From Candidatus Nanopelagicales bacterium (lineage in GTDB: Bacteria; Actinomycetota; Actinomycetes; S36-B12): a DNA stretch of 64,000 nucleotides. The translations under genes were made by a program, and so were the position numbers. The stretch is taken from contig JAQTZL010000002.1 of assembly GCA_028687755.1 (NCBI GenBank), positions 212,459 to 276,458 of the forward strand, given 5' to 3'. How positions within the stretch are numbered: position 1 is the first letter of the stretch; each line of letters begins with the position of its first letter. This document shows, piece after piece, positions 46,255 through 53,766 of the stretch. The notes under the pieces are model-generated. The model did no database searches and was not told the origin of the DNA. It saw only the letters and a list, made by a program, of their open reading frames with translations.

Positions 46255-47315
46255 TGCCACAACATCAATCACATGTTCGTCGCTGGATCATCTTGCTAGT
46301 CGTGGTCGCGATTGTTGCCGCGGGTGCCGTGTTGTCAGCGATACTTGGAAATACCGGTTCACCAGTTGGTAAGCCTACGGCGACTCCGCGACCGTCAGTC
46401 ACGACGCCGGTTGTGAAGCCAGCTGTGAAAACGCAACGAACTCTGCTCATTCAAGTTCGTGACGACGACCGACACGTTATTTATTCGGGTCTGTTCGCAA
46501 CAAGTATTGGCAAAGCCAATGGCGCTCGCATGCAGCTACCTTCCGGTTTGCTCGTGCCAATTCCAACGTGGATTCCCTTGCGCCTCACCGGAGATGCCAA
46601 CGACACGTTACAAAGTCAGCATGCAATTGAAGAGTTACTTGGCGTTGATGTAGATATTTCCTTAGTGCTCGATCGACTTGCCCTCACTGGTCTCTATGAC
46701 GCAACGCTTGTGCCGGTCATTGCGCAAGAAGCGAAGGCTTCATCGGACATTCATCAGTGGATTGTGAAGGCATTGATCAATATGCCTGAGAAGTCTGCTG
46801 ACGCAGGGCAAGTGGTCCTAAGTCTTGGTCATATGGCTCGATCTAGTGCATCGAATATCGATCTGGTCGACCTACTCATCGCGGTGCGCGCAGATGCTCG
46901 AGCCAAGAAGTTGACCTCCGTGACGATGCCAGTAGATCAGGTGCGAGCAACAGGAACTGCCGTTGCCAAACCAGCGGCAACTAATTCGGTTATGCGTAAG
47001 TATTTTTCGCGCACTTTGCTGTCCCCTGGGCAAGCCGTGAGCCCACGCATTGTGCTGACTCCAGCTGGTGCCTCTGCGGCTGCGATCGCTGCGGCAACTG
47101 AATCGCTCATTGACGCCGGGATGACCGTGATCCCTGGTCAGCCGATCAGTTCTCGTGGGCCGTCATCGATCCAAGTGCCAGATTCAAATGTGAGCGCACT
47201 CATCGGGCGAAAGGTCGCCATCACGCTGAAGTTGTATCCCGAGGAAGTTCGGCGAGTGAAGAGCTATGTCGTGGATGCTGAAGTCCTGCTGGGATCTGAC
47301 GCTCCGCAACTGTGA
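46254..47315 (+). CDS. membrane-anchored LCP-like protein with LytR C-terminal domain
   Basis: A 353-residue protein with an N-terminal membrane helix (about 10-32), a proline/threonine linker, a middle domain and a C-terminal domain. The middle segment (LQSQHAIEELLGVDVDISLVLDRLAL) resembles the end of an LCP (LytR-CpsA-Psr) ligase domain, but the region matching the LCP phosphate-binding PRD reads QLPSG, so catalysis is probably lost. The end (VLTPAGASAAAIAAATESLIDAGMTV...GRKVAITLKL) fits the LytR_C domain. An envelope role is inferred. ATG 46254 overlaps the nadD stop; a GTG at 46251 is an alternative. Confidence 0.6.
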   Translation: MPQHQSHVRRWIILLVVVAIVAAGAVLSAILGNTGSPVGKPTATPRPSVTTPVVKPAVKTQRTLLIQVRDDDRHVIYSGLFATSIGKANGARMQLPSGLLVPIPTWIPLRLTGDANDTLQSQHAIEELLGVDVDISLVLDRLALTGLYDATLVPVIAQEAKASSDIHQWIVKALINMPEKSADAGQVVLSLGHMARSSASNIDLVDLLIAVRADARAKKLTSVTMPVDQVRATGTAVAKPAATNSVMRKYFSRTLLSPGQAVSPRIVLTPAGASAAAIAAATESLIDAGMTVIPGQPISSRGPSSIQVPDSNVSALIGRKVAITLKLYPEEVRRVKSYVVDAEVLLGSDAPQL

Positions 47316-47354
47316 GAGGCTTAACCCGAATATTGACCACCTGAGAGGAACATC

Positions 47355-47750
47355 TTGAGCGCGACAGAAGCAGCCAAGAAATTGGCAATTGAGGCAGCGC
47401 TAGCAGCCTCGGACAAACTCGCTCAAGACATTGTTGCGATCGACGTCAGCGAAGCCATCGTCATCACTGACGTATTTGTGATGGCAAGTGGCGCGAATGA
47501 ACCGCAGGTCAAGGCAATTGTTGATGCGGTTGAAGAGCGCTTGTTGAAGTTGGGTGAGAAGCCACTGCGCCGCGAAGGTGAGCAGCAAGCTCGCTGGGTC
47601 CTGCTTGACTACGGCGACATTGTGGTCCACGTGCAACTTGCGGAAGAGCGCATTCACTACGCAATTGAGCGTTTGTGGAAAGACTGCCCAGTGATTGAAC
47701 TTCCTGCTGAAGTGAATTTGCCACGTGAGGTTAAAGGATCAACTGAGTGA
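47355..47750 (+). CDS. rsfS: ribosome silencing factor RsfS
   Basis: A 131-residue RsfS/Iojap protein that binds L14 and blocks subunit joining when nutrients fall. The core IVAIDVSEAIVITDVFVMASGANEPQVKAIVDAV and the C-terminal ARWVLLDYGDIVVHVQLAEERIHYAIERLW are diagnostic. The start is a TTG at 47355 after GAGAGGAACATC, the only TTG start assigned with confidence in the window. It overlaps the phosphatase gene as GTGA. Confidence 0.95.
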   Translation: MSATEAAKKLAIEAALAASDKLAQDIVAIDVSEAIVITDVFVMASGANEPQVKAIVDAVEERLLKLGEKPLRREGEQQARWVLLDYGDIVVHVQLAEERIHYAIERLWKDCPVIELPAEVNLPREVKGSTE

Positions 47751-48379
47751 CCCAGCCACGTCGCGTGGTGTTTTGGCGTCATGGTCGAACCGATTGGAAT
47801 GCAAGCGGCAGATTTCAAGGCCAGGCTAATTCAGATCTTGATGAAGTTGGTATTGAACAAGCGCGTGCTGCATCTGTTGAGTTGGCAAAGCTCAAGCCAG
47901 CTGTGGTTATGTCATCTGACCTCAAGCGGGCGCATGACACCGCAAACTATCTTGCTGCAGTGATCGACAAAGAGATCATTGTGGACGCAGGGCTTCGCGA
48001 AACCGATGTTGGTGTGTGGCAAGGGATGCTGCGCGCTGATATTGAACGCGAACACACCCAAGATCTTGCGCAGTGGATTGCTGGTACCAATATTCGCCCG
48101 GGGCTTCACGGCGAAACGAGAACTGAAGTAGCTCATCGTGTGCGCGCTGCCGTTGATCGGGGGCTTGCGAACCTAGGGCCGGGCGAAACCATGGTCTGCG
48201 TAACTCACGGAGCATCGGCAATGTCAGGTGTTGCCTCACTACTCGATCTGCCTTTAGACATGTGGCCTGTGTTTTGGGTGATGCCCAACTGCTCGTGGTC
48301 CACGGTGATTGAAGTGCCCACTCCTGCCGGTGGCAATTGGCGCCTGCTGGAGTACGCCAACCGAGTGCCAACCAGCTAG
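47747..48379 (+). CDS. histidine phosphatase, GpgP-like
   Basis: A 210-residue phosphoglycerate-mutase-fold phosphatase. The catalytic RHG is R11-H12-G13, with R61, acid E85 (LRETDVGVWQG) and H154 (VTHGAS). In M. tuberculosis the gene after rsfS is Rv2419c, glucosyl-3-phosphoglycerate phosphatase, which has the same SSDLRRAYDTA and LRETHLGDWQG motifs; GpgP activity is therefore the best guess but not proven. The GTG at 47747 overlaps the rsfS stop. It is the last gene of the syntenic block. Confidence 0.8.
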   Translation: MTQPRRVVFWRHGRTDWNASGRFQGQANSDLDEVGIEQARAASVELAKLKPAVVMSSDLKRAHDTANYLAAVIDKEIIVDAGLRETDVGVWQGMLRADIEREHTQDLAQWIAGTNIRPGLHGETRTEVAHRVRAAVDRGLANLGPGETMVCVTHGASAMSGVASLLDLPLDMWPVFWVMPNCSWSTVIEVPTPAGGNWRLLEYANRVPTS

Positions 48380-48388
48380 GGGCAAGGA

Positions 48389-48415
48389 TTGCGGCAGCCC
48401 CGCTTTGGGTATGCT
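48389..48415 (+). promoter_or_regulatory. candidate promoter of tRNA-Ala
   Basis: TTGCGG (48389-48394) and TATGCT (48410-48415) with a short 15-base spacer lie upstream of tRNA-Ala. A 12-base palindrome TGGCCTAGGCCA (48430-48441) separates them from the tRNA. The short spacer makes this tentative. Confidence 0.3.
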
Positions 48416-48449
48416 TTTAACTCCCGTGCTGGCCTAGGCCAACACATAA

Positions 48450-48525
48450 GGGGCTGTGGCGCAGCTGGTAGCGCACCTGCATGGCATGCAGGGGGTCAGG
48501 GGTTCGAGTCCCCTCAGCTCCACCA
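48450..48525 (+). tRNA. tRNA-Ala (anticodon GGC)
   Basis: The acceptor stem GGGGCTG pairs with CAGCTCC and carries the G3-U70 wobble pair that is the alanine identity element. The anticodon arm CCTGC-ATGGCAT-GCAGG gives GGC; the T-arm has GGTTCGAGTCC; discriminator A and encoded CCA follow. It marks the left edge of the defence island. Confidence 0.97.
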
Positions 48526-48611
48526 AACCGGGATCTCTACGGTGGGTTGATCAACGGCATTGCATGGGATTGGTAGCCCGAAGTGAAACAGGTCAGGATG
48601 CCCGAGTGCCA

Positions 48612-48640
48612 TTGTCGGAGGGACGATGCTGGCGTATAAT
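48612..48640 (+). promoter_or_regulatory. promoter of the defence operon
   Basis: TTGTCG (48612-48617), a 17-base spacer and a perfect TATAAT (48635-48640). The predicted start is near 48647. It is the best promoter match in the window and the only one seen for the operon that follows. Confidence 0.75.
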
Positions 48641-48795
48641 TAGGGCCAGATGATCCGTCGTGGTTGATGCGAAATCCCGTGACGTCGATCAGAGTCCCCG
48701 CCGCTCAGAGCCTGGGTTCCGGTGAATTGTCGGCATGCAGCCATAGGCTGAGGCCGGTCTCAGAGGGGAATATTCAATAAGTAGGAGGACGTTCA

Positions 48796-48903
48796 GTGCA
48801 TTCAGTCACGCCATCTCAAATTGTCAGGGTCGCTTGCGGCTCTGTTAGAGGTGTCTGCGTGGCTAAAGCTGACTGCACGATCCAGACCTGGTCGCGGGAT
48901 TAG
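48796..48903 (+). CDS. 35-residue reading frame ahead of the SNF2 helicase
   Basis: GTG at 48796 sits seven bases after a full AGGAGG (48783-48788), the strongest ribosome-binding site of the operon. The frame runs 35 codons and stops at 48901-48903, seven bases before the helicase ATG. The helicase itself has no clear Shine-Dalgarno sequence, so this could be a leader whose translation feeds it. The N-terminal VTPSQIVRV recalls the beginning of SNF2-type proteins, so a decayed or frameshifted helicase N-terminus is an alternative. Confidence 0.4.
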   Translation: MHSVTPSQIVRVACGSVRGVCVAKADCTIQTWSRD

Positions 48904-48910
48904 TTGCCGA

Positions 48911-51814
48911 ATGAGCAACCAGTCGAGACTCACCGCACATCAGGCGAAGTATTACGCCCACGAGCTGCAGCGCAGCTATGCGAGCGATCACGTCGGCAAG
49001 CTGGCCGGCCTGCTATTTGACGCGCAAGTGGAGCCCAAGCCGCATCAGATTGATGCGGCCCTCTTTGCTTTGCAGACCCCGTACCTGCCGGGCGTGATCC
49101 TGGCTGACGAGGTCGGGCTCGGCAAGACCATCGAGGCGGGCATCGTCATCACGCAGTACTGGGCCGAGCGTAAGCGCCGCATCCTGATCATTTGTCCGTC
49201 CAGTCTGCGCCAACAGTGGCAGCAGGAACTCATGGAAAAGTTCCTTATACCGAGCACTCTGCTCGACTCCAAGCTCAAGGATGATCAGCTTGCCCGCACT
49301 GCCCAAGATGGTGGCAAGGTGCTGATCTGCTCATACGAGTTCGCGCTCCGCCATGAAACTAGCCTGTTGCGCCAGTGGGACTTGGTCATTTGCGACGAAG
49401 CTCACCGCCTTCGCAACTTCTATACAGGCCGTAACAAGGCGCCCGAGACCATCAGCCACATTGTGCGCGAAGCCAGCAAGACGCTTCTGCTCACCGCCAC
49501 CCCTTTGCAGAACCGGCTCGAAGAACTCTATGGCCTGGTGTCTGTATTCGACCCCGGCTACTTCTATTCACTCGATGCCTTCCGCGAGCGCTACGTCAAG
49601 ACCAAGGGTGTTGGCGACAATGACGACCTCGTCGATCGAGTGGCCGCCATCAGTAAGCGCACCCTTCGCAGGGATGCCGACAGGTACATCCACTTCACCA
49701 AACGTCTGCCTCTCACAGTGGAGTTCATGCCCAGCCCCGATGAGATCAAGCTTTACGGTCTGGTCAATGACTACCTCCAGCGTGAAGAACTGTTCGCCTT
49801 CACCAACTCGCAGCGTCACCTGACTGCGCTCATCATTCGCAAGCGTCTCGGCTCATCCACCTATGCGGTGTCCAGCACATTGGAGAACATCGCCAATCGC
49901 TTGCAGGCTGAGCTGGAGGCCGGTGTTCGTCGTGACAGTCGCGGTGGCTTCGTCATGTCTGCCCTGCAGGAGGACGAGCTCACTGACGAGGAACTTGAAG
50001 AGATGGAAGAAGGCGACACCACGCCGACGGGATTCGATCCCGCCGCTGGTGAGCAGCTCAACAGTGAGACTCTCGAAGCCATGCGAGCCGAGATCGAGGA
50101 ACTCCGCAACTACGCCGACTTGGCCCGCTCCATCACTGTCAACCAGAAGGCCGTCAAGCTCAGAGAAGCACTCGACAAGGGCTTCGAACGTCTGCGCGAA
50201 CTCGGTGCGCCCGAGAAGGCCATCATCTTTACTGACTCCACCAAGACTCAGGATTACATCGCTCGCGCTCTCGCGGAAGCTGGTTTCGGCGATGGCATTG
50301 TGCAATTCAACGGTACAAACAGTTCACCGGAAGCTAACGGAATCTACCGCGATTGGCTGATCGCCAACAAGGATGGCGACGTCGTCACCGGCATTCCGGC
50401 AGCCGACCGTCGCAAGGCACTTGTCGATTATTTTCGGGACCACGGCACCATCATGATTGCCACCGAAGCCGCAGCCGAAGGTATCAACCTGCAGTTCTGC
50501 TCGATGGTGGTCAACTACGACCTGCCCTGGAACCCACAGCGTGTCGAGCAGCGCATCGGTCGCGCCCACCGTTTTGGCCAGAAATATGACGTGGTTGTCG
50601 TGAACTTCTCCAACAAGGGGAATCTGGCCGAGGCTCGCATCCTCGAACTACTGGCAACCAAGTTCCACCTATTCGAGTCAGTGTTCGGTGCTAGCGACGA
50701 GGTGCTGGGCGCCATCGAGGACGGCTTCGACTTCGAAAAGATCATCAATAGAATCCTCAGCGACTCGCGCAGCGATGCCGAGATTGACAAGGCTTTCAAG
50801 GAGCTCGAAGAGCGTTACGCAACCGAGATCAGTGCTGAAATGGCCGCAGCCAAGGCCAAGGTTTTCGACAACCTCGACCCGAACGTTCAGGACCGCTTGA
50901 AGGAGTACGACACACAGTCCGGACAAGTGCTTAACAAGTTCGAGCGCCTGCTGTTGGCCGTTACCAAACGTCAGTTGGGTGACTACGCCACGTTCGAGGG
51001 AGATGGCCGCCACTTTGTACTCAATTCAGCTCCAGTCAGAGAGACGAAGACGGGCTGCTACTACTTTAAGTCCGAACCACTGGAGAACGCCCACCAATAC
51101 CGCTTCGACTCGGAGCTTGCTCGCTATGTAGTGGAGTCCTCCAAGGCCACAGACACCCCGAGCCGGGAATTGACATTCAGCCTCGGTCAATCTGAGCGGA
51201 CCAGCACCGCCGTAAGGAAACTTGCTGGCCAATCCGGCGAGCTGACCGTCAAGGTCGTCACGTTCAGCATGAAAGCTAAGAACGACGACATCAGCGAGTC
51301 CTACATGCTTGCCGGTGCCCTGACCGACGACGGCACATGGCTGGACCACGAATACGCCGCCGACATCCTCGACCTCGCCTGCATCGACGAAGGCGCGGAG
51401 GCAGTCATCGACGAGAGCAAGTTCGTCGAACATTTGGCCGAGCGCCGCGAGCACTTGGAGAAGGAAGTCCAAGGTCGAAACTCCCGCTACTACGACCAGC
51501 AGGAGGAACTGCTCTACCGTAATCAGCAGGACCGCCGTGCGGAGTCCGAAGGCAAGATTCGCGAGTTCAAGGCCAAGGAGAAGGAAGCCCGAAAGGCCGC
51601 TAGGGCGACTGATGACCCGATGGAGCAACTCAGGTGCAAGAAGGAAGCCCGCAAGTGGTCCGAGCGTGCCGAGGAGGAAGACGAAGATGCTCGCGTCGCC
51701 CGCAAGAAGATGCGTGAGGACGCAGACCGCTACCTAGAACTGATCGAGCAAGCGCTCAAGGGCACCCAATCCATCGAAGACTTGTTCACCATCCGCTGGA
51801 GGATCACGCCATGA
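48911..51814 (+). CDS. SNF2-family DEAD/DEAH helicase-like ATPase (defence-associated)
   Basis: A 967-residue superfamily 2 translocase. Motif I is DEVGLGKT at 66-73, motif II DEAH at 162-165, motif III LTATPLQN, and motif VI QRIGRAHRFGQ from residue 547. The insert around 380-400 is strongly acidic, and the C-terminal 170 residues form a charged coiled coil. The ATG at 48911 (MSNQSRLTAHQAKYYAHEL) matches relatives found beside type III modification genes; an upstream extension is possible but atypical. It probably translocates on DNA and remodels protein-DNA complexes. It is the first large gene of the operon. Confidence 0.85.
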   Translation: MSNQSRLTAHQAKYYAHELQRSYASDHVGKLAGLLFDAQVEPKPHQIDAALFALQTPYLPGVILADEVGLGKTIEAGIVITQYWAERKRRILIICPSSLRQQWQQELMEKFLIPSTLLDSKLKDDQLARTAQDGGKVLICSYEFALRHETSLLRQWDLVICDEAHRLRNFYTGRNKAPETISHIVREASKTLLLTATPLQNRLEELYGLVSVFDPGYFYSLDAFRERYVKTKGVGDNDDLVDRVAAISKRTLRRDADRYIHFTKRLPLTVEFMPSPDEIKLYGLVNDYLQREELFAFTNSQRHLTALIIRKRLGSSTYAVSSTLENIANRLQAELEAGVRRDSRGGFVMSALQEDELTDEELEEMEEGDTTPTGFDPAAGEQLNSETLEAMRAEIEELRNYADLARSITVNQKAVKLREALDKGFERLRELGAPEKAIIFTDSTKTQDYIARALAEAGFGDGIVQFNGTNSSPEANGIYRDWLIANKDGDVVTGIPAADRRKALVDYFRDHGTIMIATEAAAEGINLQFCSMVVNYDLPWNPQRVEQRIGRAHRFGQKYDVVVVNFSNKGNLAEARILELLATKFHLFESVFGASDEVLGAIEDGFDFEKIINRILSDSRSDAEIDKAFKELEERYATEISAEMAAAKAKVFDNLDPNVQDRLKEYDTQSGQVLNKFERLLLAVTKRQLGDYATFEGDGRHFVLNSAPVRETKTGCYYFKSEPLENAHQYRFDSELARYVVESSKATDTPSRELTFSLGQSERTSTAVRKLAGQSGELTVKVVTFSMKAKNDDISESYMLAGALTDDGTWLDHEYAADILDLACIDEGAEAVIDESKFVEHLAERREHLEKEVQGRNSRYYDQQEELLYRNQQDRRAESEGKIREFKAKEKEARKAARATDDPMEQLRCKKEARKWSERAEEEDEDARVARKKMREDADRYLELIEQALKGTQSIEDLFTIRWRITP

Positions 51815-51912
51815 GCATTCGGATGTCCCCGATAGCGTCGCCTTGGCCGCTCGACCAGAGGACCACGGACACGCAGAGCAATTATCAAGTAATACAAGGA
51901 ACCCAAATATGA
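51811..51912 (+). CDS. 33-residue bridging reading frame
   Basis: The ATG at 51811 overlaps the SNF2 stop as ATGA, and the TGA at 51910-51912 overlaps the methyltransferase ATG (51909) as ATGA. The frame thus spans the whole junction with overlaps at both ends. The peptide (MSIRMSPIASPWPLDQRTTD...) has no recognisable fold. It may be a real micro-protein, a coupling device, or the residue of a gene lost from this position. Confidence 0.4.
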   Translation: MSIRMSPIASPWPLDQRTTDTQSNYQVIQGTQI

Positions 51913-53765
51913 GTAGCACAGACGACATCAATGAGACACCGGGAACCACGCCGAGATTCAAGACAGAGCTGGCGGCAATGTTGGCGGAATTGATGCCCGA
52001 GGCCATTGCCGATGGCAAGGTCGATGTCGAGAAGCTCAAGGAGCTTCTCGGTGACGACGCGGGTGACGAACGCGAGCGCTTCGGGTTGTTCTGGCCGGGT
52101 AAAAAGCGCGCCTTGCGTGCAGCGCAAGAACCCACCACCGCCACCTTGATGCCTGATTTCGCGAACAGCAAACATTGGGACACCACCAAGAACATCTTCA
52201 TAGAGGGTGACAACCTCGAAGTGCTCAAGATTCTGCAGAAGCACTACCACGGCAAAATCAAGATGATTTACATCGATCCGCCTTACAACACCGGCAAGGA
52301 CTTCGTTTATCCCGACAATTTCAAGGAAGGGCTCGCGACCTACTTGGAGTGGACTCGTCAGGTCAACGATGAAGGCAAGAAGGTCAGCACCAACTCAGAG
52401 TCCGAAGGTCGCTATCACTCTAACTGGCTCAACATGATGTATCCACGTCTCAAACTTGCGCGGAACCTTCTGACAGACGACGGACTCATCTTTGTATCGA
52501 TCGATGACAACGAAGTTGCGCACCTACGGAAGCTTTGCGACGAGGTATTCGGTGAGGGTAACTTCGCTGGGCAATTCGTCTGGAAGAAGGGCGGAACTGG
52601 CAAGAATGATTCCCAGTTTGCAGTCGTAGAGCACGAATACGTACTGGTTTATGCGCGCAGAGCCCTCGAGGCCTCGTTCGGTCTTGATGCGGATGCGAAG
52701 GTCACTACGTCTTACAACCAGCAGGATGAGCGAGGCAAATATTCGCTTGTTCGACTTGATATGCAGAACCTTCAATATTCAGTCTCACTCGACTATGACC
52801 TTGTGGGGCCTGACGGCGTTGTCTACAAACTCCAGCACAAGAACTCTGATCGGCCCAATGCCATTTGGCGCTGGTCGAAAGATCGCGTGCAGAGGGAAAT
52901 GGACCAACTCGTATTCAAAGATGAACATGTTTACACGAAAAACTATGAGAAGAATGGTGCGAAAGTCCGAACCCTTCTTGCAGATGAACGGTTCGGTGTC
53001 ACTCGCACCGGCAAAGCCGAAGCAGAGGCGGCAATAGGACAGACTGGAGTGTTCGACTTTCCGAAACCTGTCCGCCTAGTTCAGTATCTTGTTGAGATCG
53101 CAACTGATAGTGATGAGATAGTGCTGGACTTTTTCGCAGGGTCTGGCACCACTGCGCATGCGGTGATGGCCCAGAACGCCAAGGATGGTGGTTCCAGACG
53201 TTTCATCCAGGTTCAGCTTCCAGAGCCGACGCCCGAGGGCTCGGAAGCCCGAGCGCTCGGATACAAGTTGATTTCCGAGATCAGCCGAAGGCGCATTTTG
53301 GGCGCAGGAGATCTCTTGCGCAGAGATCTCACCGGCCAATCGGTAGATGTTGGTTTCAGAGCATTTGGCCTAACTGACTCGAACCTTGCTAAGTGGCATG
53401 TAACAAGCGACACTGATTTACCGGCGCTTGAACAGAGGCTTCTCGATCTCCGAGACAGTGCGGCTAACGAAGCATCCGCCGATGCGCTGCTAACCGAAAT
53501 TCTGCTCAAGCAGGGCTATTCGCTTACTGAGCAGATTGGGGACGTTGAGGTCCAAGGTCTTTCGCTCAAGTCAGTTGGTGATGGCATCGTGCTTGCCTAT
53601 CTCGATGAGCACACCAAGCCGACGCTGACGCAGCTCCGCAAGGTGGTCGAGCAGCAGCCAGCCCGTTTAATCATTCTTGAGGACGCCTTCCATGGTGATG
53701 ACGAGCTGAAGACGAACCTTGTTCAGGAATGTAAGTCGCGAGGCGTGGAACTCTGGACGGCCTGA
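51909..53765 (+). CDS. type III-like DNA N6-adenine methyltransferase (Mod)
   Basis: A 618-residue site-specific methyltransferase. The catalytic motif IV DPPYNTGKDF is at 123-132 and precedes the S-adenosylmethionine motif I LDFFAGSGTT (406-415), the beta-class order typical of type III Mod. The region between them would contain target recognition. The N-terminal 90 residues (ELAAMLAELMPEAIADGKVDVEKLKELLG) are the usual Mod lead-in. The ATG at 51909 is eight bases after AAGGA. One base separates its stop from the Res gene. It would protect host sites and specify the recognition sequence. Confidence 0.92.
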   Translation: MSSTDDINETPGTTPRFKTELAAMLAELMPEAIADGKVDVEKLKELLGDDAGDERERFGLFWPGKKRALRAAQEPTTATLMPDFANSKHWDTTKNIFIEGDNLEVLKILQKHYHGKIKMIYIDPPYNTGKDFVYPDNFKEGLATYLEWTRQVNDEGKKVSTNSESEGRYHSNWLNMMYPRLKLARNLLTDDGLIFVSIDDNEVAHLRKLCDEVFGEGNFAGQFVWKKGGTGKNDSQFAVVEHEYVLVYARRALEASFGLDADAKVTTSYNQQDERGKYSLVRLDMQNLQYSVSLDYDLVGPDGVVYKLQHKNSDRPNAIWRWSKDRVQREMDQLVFKDEHVYTKNYEKNGAKVRTLLADERFGVTRTGKAEAEAAIGQTGVFDFPKPVRLVQYLVEIATDSDEIVLDFFAGSGTTAHAVMAQNAKDGGSRRFIQVQLPEPTPEGSEARALGYKLISEISRRRILGAGDLLRRDLTGQSVDVGFRAFGLTDSNLAKWHVTSDTDLPALEQRLLDLRDSAANEASADALLTEILLKQGYSLTEQIGDVEVQGLSLKSVGDGIVLAYLDEHTKPTLTQLRKVVEQQPARLIILEDAFHGDDELKTNLVQECKSRGVELWTA

Positions 53766-53766
53766 C

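Larger units (their letters stand above)
48526..48910 (+). other. 385-base island boundary and leader region
   Basis: Between tRNA-Ala and the SNF2 helicase I see no long gene. The stretch holds a near-consensus promoter (48612-48640), a leader of about 150 bases with a small CAGCC-ATA-GGCTG hairpin, a full AGGAGG and a 35-codon reading frame (48796-48903). No repeat of the tRNA 3' end is visible here. Confidence 0.7.
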
